Source: Steromphala cineraria (lineage: Eukaryota; Mollusca; Gastropoda; Trochida; Trochidae). Taken from it: a stretch of 64,000 nt of DNA. Below are positions 50,833 to 59,719 of the stretch, piece after piece (the first letter of the stretch is position 1; the number at the start of each line of letters is the position of its first letter). The stretch is taken from positions 29,882,882 through 29,946,881 of the forward strand of contig OU744730.1 of assembly GCA_916613615.1 (NCBI GenBank), in the 5' to 3' direction. Position numbers and translations under genes: made by a program. The notes under the pieces are model-generated. The model did no database searches, was not told the origin of the DNA, and was given only the letters and a program-made list of their open reading frames with translations.

Positions 50833-50976
50833 AGAATAACCAACGAGGTACGAGTGATTACGGGATATCTGCCCGAGTCGAAATAATGTTCACAGTCGCG
50901 AGCCTTGGCGAGCGACTGAACATTATTTTGACGAGGGCAGATATCCCGTAATCACTCGTACCGAGTTGGTTATTCT
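50833..50976. repeat. 144 bp imperfect palindrome
   Basis: Arms start AGAATAACCAAC and share GGTACGAGTGATTACGGGAT and ATCTGCCC. The inner hairpin is built on AATAATGTTCA, CAGTCGC, CTTGGCG and AGCGACTG. The size and the hairpin-within-hairpin plan are like 3,408-3,552, but the sequence is different. Confidence 0.9.
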
Positions 50977-52095
50977 ATATATTACCCATTTGTAATGAAA
51001 TATAATTAAAAAACGACTGGAAAAATGCGATTGAGAAATCGTAGTAATGCTGTAGTAAGTGATACAATCAGCTGATCAGTATTCATACGCGTGTCCAACC
51101 GAACATCTCCAGAGTGAATTAGTCAACAACGCATCTGAATCTAGTTCAGTTTCAAAACAATACGAAAATGACGAAAATATTGTCCCTGAATGATATAATA
51201 CACTTTTCAACCTTGAACAAATTAACACACATAAAACTCTTAACAAACAACATTATTTGATAAAGATAATAAGTATTTGAATCAGCCGGTCGTCACGCCG
51301 TACTACCACTGCGATGTGTTGTTGACGGCACAATGTTGTAACGAAAATGTCAAAAACCTGTCAATTTTTTAAAACTATAATTGATAAAAGTGGCAATATT
51401 TTTAAGAGAAACTTACAAAGAATGCATCAAAACAAGTCTGTATGTCAGGATAATCAAATAATCTGAAGTTTGAACAATATTTTCTTTCGACGTTACTTTC
51501 ATTCACGTAGCAAGTGTCAAGAACGATAACTCTAATCGGCCTGTGATCACGGTAGGATTGTTCCCAGGGTCAGTGAGGGCTATCAACTACTGAGTATGTT
51601 GAGTTGTAAAAGTTATTGCTTTCATGAATGTATGTATTGAATTTAAGTCCCTATGGTTTTTAGGTGTAAATAATTACTAATGGATCAGTGAAATTCTTGT
51701 GCTTGGATAGATTTCATGAATTTTCGATGGCAGCCATGTTTGTTTACAAACAGACAGCGCTTATTGTACCTTTGGAAAAAGCACAATCTTGAGATCACAA
51801 TGAAATTTAACACGTAGATGAAAAGTTTCAAATAATACTGCGTTAAAATATCAACCTGTAAGTTATATGATGTACAGTAATATTCATCGTTCTACGATTT
51901 TATTTTTAACCTAATCGACATACGTTCGACACGTTCAATTTATCAATGAAACGTGAAAATAGTCCCGTCGACCAATCGTCTTTCATTCTCTTAGGAAAAG
52001 ACCAATCAACGTTGAGAATCACTAAAAAGCACATGGGCGGATATCAAAAAAATATCCACTCGTGTATCCTCGCCCATATGGGTAATATGTTGATA
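50833..52095. mobile_element. Putative palindrome-ended element
   Basis: After the palindrome, ATATTACCCAT (50,978) and its inverse ATGGGTAATATG (52,077) bracket ~1.1 kb lying between the two block E copies. Near the right end are two CCAAT boxes and a GGGCGGATATC...CGCCCAT hairpin. No open frame. Boundaries and class are uncertain. Confidence 0.4.
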
Positions 52096-52319
52096 TATTA
52101 GCTTCACGTTATTTTAATAAACTGTTGTTGCTGAACATTGGTTCTTTTTTCTGTAAAGTAAAACTGGTAGCACGTGAGGATATCGACGTCATGCAATAAT
52201 GCCTTCGTCCTGATTTTGTTCATCATGAAATCTTTTTTTTTCTTTTTTTTATAAATTTTTGTTTTAATCATGAAATCTTGTTACATATACCTCAATATAT
52301 TGGACAACAATTATAAACT

Positions 52320-52920
52320 GCGGGACATGAAAACTTATGATTAATCCACTGCTCATTCTTTCTTCTCAAATGTTGATTGAGTTTTAATATGTTGATCTAA
52401 CCTATCTGCGAATAAAACCAAATCCATGGTTTCCGCAATTTTTTGTAGACACATTGTAATTAATAATCCTTTTCTGATGTATTCATTGTATATTCTTTTG
52501 GTATTTAAATCGTACTTGAGAATGAGAGGATTAATGCTCATAATGCTAGTGTTCTCATAGATTATCCAAGTTTAAATATTTGTTCATTTATCTGGTAACA
52601 CACGAAGTTGCCTCAAAGGAAACGATTTTCTCTCCCTGTGTAAAATATTAAAAGGATGATTATGGCTTCTCTATTAGGAAGCCATAGAGTCTATTCGTAA
52701 TTTGTTATACACTATTTCATAAAATTAGCCTCAGGATAAATGCATATCTTGTTCCTGTGTAACACATTAAAGAAGATAATCATGTCTTATTTATAATCAT
52801 ATTTTGTACAAGGAAGTTAAAGTCACTTCATTTTTAAATATCCATTGGCAAATGGATCAGAAAAATAAAACAGTGATAACGTGGTCATTTTAATTGGTAT
52901 GTAATTGACGTTCATTTCCA
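52320..52920. repeat. Block E, copies 2 and 3
   Basis: Diverged repeats of 49,905-50,270. The minus-strand frame at 52,353-52,541 lies inside it and is not conserved in copy 1. Confidence 0.55.
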
Positions 52921-52987
52921 TATTTAGAATTACGAATCCCAACAGTTGATATTATAAGCTTCACAGTATTTTAAATTTGTTTAATTA

Positions 52988-53998
52988 TACCCCCGCTACG
53001 ACGTAGTCGGGGGTATATAGCGCTCCGCGTGTCCGTCCGTGCGTACGTCCGTCCGTCCGTGCGTGCGTCCGTCCGAAATCGTTTCCGGAGCATTACTCAA
53101 AAACTATACCACTTAGAAACTTCAAATTTGGTATGGAACTAGCCTATATGGTGCTGTGGTGCCTTTTAGGGGTTTCAGCTCAATGGTCCAAATAATTTTT
53201 GAAATTTTGACCAAAAACGGTCTGATTTTTGGACTTTGTCTCGTTTTCGGAGCATAACTGAAAAACTATACCCCTTAGAAACTTCAAATTTGGTATGGAA
53301 CTAGCTTATATGGTGCTGTTGTGCCTTTTAGGGGTTTCAGCTCAATGGTCCAAATAATTTTTGAAATTTTGACCAAAAACGGTCTGATTTTTGGACTTTG
53401 TCTCGTTTCCGGAGCATTACTAAAAAACTATACCACTTAGAAACTTCAAATTTAGTATGGAAGTAGCCTATATGGTGCTGTTGTGCCTTTTAGGGGTTTC
53501 AACTCAATGTTCTGAATAATTTTTGAAATTTTGACCAAAAACGGTCCAATTTTTGGACTTTGTGTTGTTTCTGGAGCATATGTAAATACCAAATGACTCG
53601 ACACTTCAAATTTGGTATGGAAGTATACAGTCGAACCTCGGATACCCGGACTCCGTATATCCGTAAATCTCACCTTACGGACAAACATTTTCAAACAATG
53701 TGTCTATATTTCTTAAGAAAAATGACCCAGTTAACCGGACGATTTGCTATCCGGACGATTTTCACCTGTAACCAAAACAAGGTTCGACTGTATAGTGCTG
53801 TTGTGCCTTTTAAGGGTAATTCCAGGGTTCCCAGAATTTTATTCAAAAACTAAATAGCCGGGGATGTTTTGAAGTGAAATAGTTTTTAGGGTTGCAAGAT
53901 CATTGTGTTCAAAGTCATAATCATTTCAAATTAGTGTTACGTGAAGGCGGTCAAACTACAGGCGGGGGTATGTGAGCCGCGCTCACTTTTGCCTCGTT
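52988..53998 (+). mobile_element. Pearl/Helitron-like element, (GTCC)n and ~160 bp core repeats
   Basis: It begins TACCCCCGCTACGACGTAGT and a CGGGGGTATATAGCGC hairpin, then GTCCGTCC/GTGCGT microsatellite (53,030-53,077). About four ~160 bp units follow, starting near 53,085, 53,244, 53,403 and 53,563, with CTTCAAATTTGGTATGGAA, GGTGCTGTTGTGCC and GACCAAAAACGGTC. The end reads GGCGGGGGTATGTGAGC, a GTGAGC/GCTCAC hairpin and TTTTGCC. This matches the bivalve pearl layout, elements thought to be non-autonomous Helitron relatives. Short frames on both strands are repeat-derived. The fourth unit is interrupted by a MITE. Confidence 0.75.
53628..53790. mobile_element. Pogo/Tigger-like MITE nested in a pearl core unit
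   Basis: A 163 bp insertion with TIRs CAGTCGAACCTCG / CAAGGTTCGACTG, flanked by TA on both sides (53,626-53,627 and 53,791-53,792). It splits the core phrase between GGAAGTA and TAGTGCTGTTG. Inner subterminal CCGGAC phrases are inverted too. The TIR style and TA target fit Tc1/mariner-pogo elements. Confidence 0.88.
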
Positions 53999-54416
53999 GT
54001 AAATTTTAATTTCTTCTATTTAGTAAAGCAATATGCATAAAACATGAGTAGATCGACGACATAAATGCATTGTTCATACTGATTTTGTACATCATGAAAT
54101 CATGTTACAAATCCCTCAATTTATGAGACAACCATAATGAACTTACAATCTTACTGCAGACAACTATCCTTATTTGTAATCACATTTGTCATAATAATGT
54201 TACTACAGGTGCACATCAGTTGTAAAAAAGTTCTCACAATTTCAAGTATCAGCTTATGATACTTATAAGTGTATGACTGTTAGAATACACGAGGATTCCC
54301 AAAACATCATAATCTTTGGAATTTGATTACAAAATTATTAGATTAATAAATTTGATAATTTTTTAACGTTAAGAATGTTAAAAAACCTTTGTACTCTTTA
54401 GAAAAGTTTAGTGTAA

Positions 54417-54510
54417 CTTTGATTGCATCCAATCAGGCATCTCCCATTTTTCCCACAAACCCCCGTAATTGAATCAGCGGCAAGATCAACATTTCAGGAC
54501 TTGATTGCAA
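54417..54510. repeat. Interior fragment of the 1,501-1,801 MITE family
   Basis: TTTGATTGCATCCAATCAGG, CATCTCCCATT, CCCACAAAC and CGTAAT.. match 1,693-1,770 in order. Confidence 0.6.
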
Positions 54511-54693
54511 CTATCTTTACTGCTGGAGTTTAAAAATCCTACAAATACCCTTTGGTTTACATGTACGTTGCTATATTGTTTTGCAGTATTATAAGATATA
54601 AGAATATGACCTATTAATAATTTAAAAGTCACAGATCAACTGGCAAACAATCATGCAATTTGTAATTTGACACAAATTTTTCTTTACCATTTA

Positions 54694-54750
54694 TCAAGTC
54701 AAGTCAAGTCAAGTCAAGTCAAGTTTATTGTATTCGAGGCCTCCGGCCCA
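54694..54750 (-). promoter_or_regulatory. Retrotransposon 3' hairpin and (TCAAG)6 tail
   Basis: Plus-strand 54,694-54,723 is six perfect TCAAG units. 54,738-54,748 reads GGCCTCCGGCC, a hairpin in the RNA. In L2/CR1-type elements a conserved 3' stem-loop is the recognition site for the reverse transcriptase, and the short repeats form during priming at the target. Confidence 0.8.
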
Positions 54751-54800
54751 TATACAGTTTACAGAGTTTACATAAGGGTTGAATAAATGACAGTGTATAA

Positions 54801-57800
54801 TTATTTGTTTAACAATTCATCTCTTAACTTACAAGCATATTTTATATACAAAGACACATTTTTAATATTTTGTTCATCACATGATGATACTAATGACCTA
54901 AAGGCTACTTCCGGGGATTTTGACAGGTAATAATCAGGTAAAAATTTCTTTCTGATTTCATCATATGGTTTACAGATAAACATGAAATGGACTTCGTTTT
55001 CAACTGCATCTTTACATAATGGACAGAGTCTTTGGTTTCTTTCTATTGACATCTTTCTTCCCTCATTTACCATTAACTTCAATAATCCTAGTCTAAATTT
55101 AATCAAGCTACACCTTAAATCTTTACATGTAATTATCGATAGATATTTTTCTGGCTGAAGTAGACTTTTAAATGTCCTATAACAGTCATAGCGTGTGCTA
55201 TTATTCAAACTCGATTGCCATTCCTGGTGAAACATGCTTAAAGCTCGATTACGAAATATTTTCATAAAAGCATCAATATTACCAACAGTTTGATTTAACC
55301 AGACAAAGCCAAAGCCATGAGAAAACAATAAATATCTAACGCTTGATGCCCAAGTTACTTTACCAATACTGTCTAAGTAAAACATCATATTATATGATAA
55401 CTTTGGAATACGATGATTAGGCATGAACAGAATTTTGAGCCAGTATTTCAGACATCTGATTTGCGAGTTGATGTAGAGGGGGTGTCTACCACATTCTCCA
55501 TACACCATAACATTCGGTGTTGAAGGCCCAACTCCCAAAAACTTTTTACATGCTAGTAAATGAATTTTTTCTAAAGATTGAAAACGTTGGAAACCCCATA
55601 TTTCTGACCCGTATAACAGAATTGGTTGTATTTGGGCATCAAAGATTTTAAAGAATAAAACAGGAGTTATTATTCCAAGTTTATAGGTTACCGAAATTAA
55701 TTGAAAAAGTGATTTTTTAGCTCGAAGGGCAAGATCCAAAACGCTTTTTTTCATATTGAAAGTATGATAAAATCGAACACCTAGATAAGTATAACCATCG
55801 ACTATTTTCACAGGGTATTTATCTAGAAACCACTTCTCTTTATTGGATATTGGACCGCCCCTCCGAAATATGACGACATTAGTTTTATCGAGATTTACTG
55901 AAAGCTTCCATTCTTTAGTATAATTATCTAGAATGTTAAGTTGTCTCTGTAACCCCGCCACTGTATCTGATAGTAAAATAACATCATCGGCAAACAGAAG
56001 CATTAATATTTCTATGTAATCTGGAAACAACTGAATACCATGTTTTCCATTACATGCAATTTCATGATGTAGCTCACTGATAAAAAAAGAGAATAGGATG
56101 GGACTAAGTATGCATCCTTGTCTTAAACCAAGAGGACAGTCAAAATAGTCGGTAACACCACTCTCACAGCGGACACAGGATTTTATATTTGAATACACTT
56201 CTTTTAACATACAGAACATTTTACCCCTCAATCCAGTATTTCTCAAGCACTCCCAGAGTTTCATCCTATCAACCGTATCGAAGGCTTTTTTAAAATCCAC
56301 AAACGCTACATACAATTTATGTCTTTTTCGAGACAAACATTTTTGAATTATGGCATATAACGTGAAGATATGGTCAGTCGTGGAGTAGTTCTTTCTAAAC
56401 CCTGCTTGCGTTTCTGGAATTTTATCTCGCATATTTGCCCACTGTGAAATTCTATTGTTCAAAATTGTTGTAAATACCTTACCTAATATGCTCATTAATG
56501 ATATACCCCTATAATTATCAGGGTTATTAACGTCCCCCTTTTTGTGAAGTGGAATAATGATAGAACGAGACCAGCTAGACGGGAAAATGCCACCGTTAAA
56601 AAGAAAATTAAAACATTTTAAAAGAAAGGGCATAATTTCAGTTTGTGAACATTTAAGCATTTCAATAACAACGTTATCAGGTCCTGCGGATTTCCCTCGC
56701 TTCAGGTGTGCTATAGCTTCACTAATTTCAATTTCTGTAATAGGAGAGTCTAGCACTAGTTCATCAACATTATCATAGTTATCAGAATAAGAGTCAAAAT
56801 CGTCACTTAGGGTCGCATCGTTATTGAATATATCACTATTTGCATACAGTTCCTTGAAGTGAATGAGCCATTCCGATTTAGAAATAGATGGACGTATCTT
56901 TTCCCGACCCTGTAGAGATCGTATTTGTTTCCAAAATTTGGAAGAATATTTAGCTGATTTACTGAGATTATCTAGTCGTGCTTTTGCAATTTCAGATTTG
57001 TATTTTCTACAACAAGTCTTGTATGCGTTCCTCTGTCGACAATAAACTGAACGGTTGTAATCTGTGCGCTTTGTTCTAAAATTCCTGAGAGCTCTTCGCG
57101 CTACACGTTTAGCATTTATGCATTCTGTATTCCTGTACTGACGCGTCCTGCTATTTGTATTATGGTAAAATCTCCGCTTCATACAATCCGCAGAATCTAA
57201 GATAATCTGTATAAAGTCATCAATTGCATGGTTCACATTTACATCAATTGTGTCACTCAAACTTTTACTACATGTTGATAGGCGTACCTGCAAATTGTGA
57301 ATAAAGCTTTCGGATAACGTTTCATTCCAGACAATCTTTTCATCAAACGAAGTTTTAGTGTTACTCACTGTCGAATCAGAAAAATTGCAGGTTAACTCTA
57401 TAGGAAAATGGTCAGAATCCAACTTATCGGAAACTTTGAAGAAATCAATATATGTGAAAACATTTGGTGAACAAATAAAATAATCATTCACGCTTGCGCC
57501 CTGTTGACCGCAGTAAGTATATTCTCCTTCACCGTCTCCATCTACTCTCCCATTTACAATAAACAGGTTAAATGCGTAGCACAGATCGATCAGATAATGT
57601 CCGAACTTATTCAAAACTTTATCATGGGATTGACGAGCGTTAAGTGTAATATCGTACTCTTCAGGCCAAAGGAATTTTATGTTATCATTTCTATCATGAT
57701 CCTCATCTTGAATATTCGGATTATTCATTTCTCCAGTTCTAGCATTCAAATCGCCGCAAATAATAGTGTGCGATTCCTGTATAAGTGATGAATTAGCAAA

Positions 57801-58253
57801 AATGAATTCCTCAAGATATTCTAAACCACATTTCGTGATGCAACTGTCATAATAGGAAGACCCAGAAGGTGGTACATATGTACAGATAAGATTCACATGG
57901 TTATCTAACTTAAATAACTCTTTTGACAATTGTAAACATAATAGATTATTTCCTGTAGATGGAATCAATTTACAGAACTTACTGAAAGATTTGTGTATGC
58001 ACATACACACACCACCAGATAAACGACCGTGATTCGCGAGTTTTACTGCAGGACTGTAAAAAATATCATAGCTTTCTAACCAGTCATAAGGGATAGTAAC
58101 AACAAAAGTTTCAACCAGACATATGATCTTAAATTTACGAAGGTAATGAATGAAGTTAGAGTCGTTTATTTTGTTTAACAGTCCGTTCACATTCCAGCAT
58201 AAGAAAGTTACTGATTGTTTTTCCTCACGTTCACTGTTCCAGTCAAAAGTCAC
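54801..58253 (-). CDS. ORF2: AP-endonuclease and reverse transcriptase
   Basis: This is the catalytic protein of the retrotransposon: it nicks the target and copies the RNA at the nick. Numbering is from the GTG (Val) codon at 58,253. Endonuclease, about 14-290: WNVNG (N21), E48 in VETF, GDLNA (D168, N170), NDYF (D257) and SDH (280-282) are all present. Reverse transcriptase, about 500-800: GKSAGPD (520-526), HKKGD..NPDNYRGISL, AFVDFKKAFDTVD, GLRQGCILSPILF and FADD (754-757). The C-terminus has a CX2CX8HX4C knuckle (C1077, C1080, H1089, C1094), also seen in the fragment at 50.4 kb. The length of ~1,150 aa is typical. Start is unresolved: the frame is open back to the ORF1 UAG (58,319) with no ATG, and the first in-frame AUG is codon 84, inside the endonuclease. 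Translation thus needs UAG readthrough or non-AUG initiation, or this copy is recently damaged. Confidence 0.95.
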   Translation of the reverse strand: MTFDWNSEREEKQSVTFLCWNVNGLLNKINDSNFIHYLRKFKIICLVETFVVTIPYDWLESYDIFYSPAVKLANHGRLSGGVCMCIHKSFSKFCKLIPSTGNNLLCLQLSKELFKLDNHVNLICTYVPPSGSSYYDSCITKCGLEYLEEFIFANSSLIQESHTIICGDLNARTGEMNNPNIQDEDHDRNDNIKFLWPEEYDITLNARQSHDKVLNKFGHYLIDLCYAFNLFIVNGRVDGDGEGEYTYCGQQGASVNDYFICSPNVFTYIDFFKVSDKLDSDHFPIELTCNFSDSTVSNTKTSFDEKIVWNETLSESFIHNLQVRLSTCSKSLSDTIDVNVNHAIDDFIQIILDSADCMKRRFYHNTNSRTRQYRNTECINAKRVARRALRNFRTKRTDYNRSVYCRQRNAYKTCCRKYKSEIAKARLDNLSKSAKYSSKFWKQIRSLQGREKIRPSISKSEWLIHFKELYANSDIFNNDATLSDDFDSYSDNYDNVDELVLDSPITEIEISEAIAHLKRGKSAGPDNVVIEMLKCSQTEIMPFLLKCFNFLFNGGIFPSSWSRSIIIPLHKKGDVNNPDNYRGISLMSILGKVFTTILNNRISQWANMRDKIPETQAGFRKNYSTTDHIFTLYAIIQKCLSRKRHKLYVAFVDFKKAFDTVDRMKLWECLRNTGLRGKMFCMLKEVYSNIKSCVRCESGVTDYFDCPLGLRQGCILSPILFSFFISELHHEIACNGKHGIQLFPDYIEILMLLFADDVILLSDTVAGLQRQLNILDNYTKEWKLSVNLDKTNVVIFRRGGPISNKEKWFLDKYPVKIVDGYTYLGVRFYHTFNMKKSVLDLALRAKKSLFQLISVTYKLGIITPVLFFKIFDAQIQPILLYGSEIWGFQRFQSLEKIHLLACKKFLGVGPSTPNVMVYGECGRHPLYINSQIRCLKYWLKILFMPNHRIPKLSYNMMFYLDSIGKVTWASSVRYLLFSHGFGFVWLNQTVGNIDAFMKIFRNRALSMFHQEWQSSLNNSTRYDCYRTFKSLLQPEKYLSIITCKDLRCSLIKFRLGLLKLMVNEGRKMSIERNQRLCPLCKDAVENEVHFMFICKPYDEIRKKFLPDYYLSKSPEVAFRSLVSSCDEQNIKNVSLYIKYACKLRDELLNK

Positions 58254-58300
58254 ATTGGTGTTACCGGTGTTTACTTTAGCTGTTCCTTGTGGTAAGTTAT

Positions 58301-58322
58301 CCGGGCTTCGGCCGGTGTCCTA
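58301..58322 (-). promoter_or_regulatory. In-frame UAG between ORF1 and ORF2, with a downstream hairpin
   Basis: The UAG is at 58,322-58,320. The next 22 codons up to ORF2 are open and in frame with both ORFs. Four bases after the UAG, CCGGC-CGAA-GCCCGG can fold into a five-pair stem with one bulged C and a CGAA loop. Structures just 3' of a stop promote readthrough in some systems, but this one is short and close to the stop. Function is unproven. Confidence 0.4.
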
Positions 58323-59465
58323 GGTAGAAGTTTCGCGCTCCCGCCTCTCTCTCCTGGTGCTTGCCACGGTTCGCTGACGTGTTGTCCTATGTTCTGTATC
58401 CGTCCCACTGTCCGCGCGTTGTTTGGTCACAAGCTTGCCATTCTTAAAGAAACCATACTGCCCAGTTCCTTTGAGTTCCTGCAGCTGTTGTCGTTGTCGA
58501 GTGGTCAAATCGCTCGAGATCCCATATCCGGCGTCCTTTAGGTTGTTACGTCCTTTCAACGCTCTGACCTTGTCATCAGAGACTAGTAACTTGGCGATCA
58601 CTGGACGTGGTTTAGTAGCGTTACTACGTCGAACGCCAAGGCGGTGGGCACGTGCGATGTCAGTAGACTGCCATGTCTTAAACGTTAAATGTTCATTAAA
58701 AACTGACAACACATTTTCTTTACAGGCCATGGATTTCTCATCTTCTGCCTCCGGTATACCATAAACAATAACGTTATCACGTCGACTTATCGATTCAAGT
58801 CTATCCATTTCTTCATCAAACTTTAAAAGTTTATCATTCATTTCATCAACCTTATCATTTACTGCAACAATGTCAGAATTTATCATGTCTTGGTTCTGTT
58901 TCATAACGTTTATGTCATAGCGAATCTCTTTCACGGCGTTTTCAAGTTGACTACAAGTGACGTTGATAGTTTGAACATCCGATTTCAATGAAGAGAGTTC
59001 CGACTTTACCTCGCGTAGCTCACCCATTATAGCATCCCTAACTTCTTGCAGGGTCAGGGTAGGTCCGGGGTTGCTTTCGATATCGTTCGCACACCTGAGT
59101 ATCTGAGTGATGACGCTGGCTGGGGACACGTCACCGCCGAGAAAACATGAGTCTCGTGCACTGAGTGACTGGCAGCTTGCCAACGATCCACGTCCAAATG
59201 TTGTGACGTCACACGATACACAAAGAAATACATTTTCTTTTGGTACAAATTCTTCAAAATTCAGATTTTCAACATATTGTAGTATCCAAAACGAAGTTTG
59301 TAGATGCAATGTGAACAATAACGCACATATGAAAAGCCTGAAGTGAACGTCAGTCCCGGCCGTGAATGGCGTGTACTCACTGTCTCTCGCTAGGCTAACC
59401 TGGCGGGTACCACGAGGGTGGGTAAAAGTTCCAATTCGAGCTCTGTACTGATCAATAGTCACCAT
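58320..59465 (-). CDS. ORF1: 2A-like motif, coiled coil and RRM RNA-binding protein
   Basis: This is the RNA-packaging protein of the retrotransposon, 381 aa from the ATG at 59,465 (context AAAATGG, favourable); an upstream in-frame TAA lies at 59,492-59,490. In order: an N-terminal part with a hydrophobic segment (about 41-65, HFRLFICALLFTLHL...), the 2A-like motif ANDIESNPGP (126-135), a predicted coiled coil (about 139-226), an RRM-like domain from RRDNVIVYGIPE (about 229-240) through ARAHRLG and RPVIAKLL (about 271-294), a C-terminal segment with GYGISSDLTTRQRQQL, and a basic tail. In 2A sequences the ribosome skips the final Gly-Pro bond. Skipping here would release a ~134 aa hydrophobic leader and a ~247 aa RNA-binding protein starting with Pro. 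2A-like sequences are known in non-LTR elements of the L2, CR1, Crack, Rex1 and Ingi clades. Activity of this one is untested. Confidence 0.92.
   Translation of the reverse strand: MVTIDQYRARIGTFTHPRGTRQVSLARDSEYTPFTAGTDVHFRLFICALLFTLHLQTSFWILQYVENLNFEEFVPKENVFLCVSCDVTTFGRGSLASCQSLSARDSCFLGGDVSPASVITQILRCANDIESNPGPTLTLQEVRDAIMGELREVKSELSSLKSDVQTINVTCSQLENAVKEIRYDINVMKQNQDMINSDIVAVNDKVDEMNDKLLKFDEEMDRLESISRRDNVIVYGIPEAEDEKSMACKENVLSVFNEHLTFKTWQSTDIARAHRLGVRRSNATKPRPVIAKLLVSDDKVRALKGRNNLKDAGYGISSDLTTRQRQQLQELKGTGQYGFFKNGKLVTKQRADSGTDTEHRTTRQRTVASTRRERRERETST
59061..59090 (-). other. 2A-like ribosome-skipping motif (ANDIESNPGP)
   Basis: Codons 126-135 of ORF1. It fits the consensus D(V/I)ExNPGP with Ser at x; Gly and the final Pro are at 59,066-59,064 and 59,063-59,061. 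The upstream residues ITQILRC are hydrophobic/helical, as is usual for active 2A sequences. Confidence 0.85.
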
Positions 59466-59719
59466 TTTCAATCCGGATATAGTGAAACATTAATGCACAG
59501 ATACTCACATAGGTAATTGTCCAAATATAATGAATTATTTGAAAAATACAAAGAGTCTTGTCTGCGCCTCGTAACACACGTCTACACCCCAGGGGCACGT
59601 AACTCTGAGTCAATGTCAATGTAAAGACGTGATCTCAAAGTTTTCATGAATAATTTTCTGAATGTCTTTTTTCTTACTTTTCCAGTTACAAGTACATAAT
59701 CTAATAACCTGATACCCTG

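Larger units (their letters stand above)
54694..59640 (-). mobile_element. Near-complete L2/CR1-type non-LTR retrotransposon with 2A-like ORF1
   Basis: The element is read on the minus strand: a 5' UTR of perhaps 150-200 bases, then ORF1, one in-frame UAG, ORF2, a ~50 base 3' UTR, a GGCC hairpin and six TCAAG units. Both frames are long and undamaged, and the region is visibly richer in G+C than its flanks, which suggests a recent arrival. The left end (54,694) is firm. The right (5') end is estimated from where flanking repeat sequence shared with 49,150 resumes near 59,655. No target duplication was found. Endonuclease type, FADD and the hairpin-plus-microsatellite tail place it in the L2/CR1 group; exact clade would need a phylogeny. 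Confidence 0.9.

Noticed and set aside
53030..53077. GTCC-type short repeats considered as a CRISPR-like array
   Set aside because: A four-base microsatellite in a eukaryotic transposon; no spacers.
58423..58764. 113-codon plus-strand frame opposite ORF1
   Set aside because: Antisense shadow of the RRM-coding part of ORF1; same for the plus-strand frames at 56,557, 56,863, 57,504 and 59,107.
59466..59471. Starting ORF1 at the TTG two codons upstream of the ATG
   Set aside because: A eukaryotic message with a favourable AAAATGG context makes the ATG at 59,465 the sensible start.
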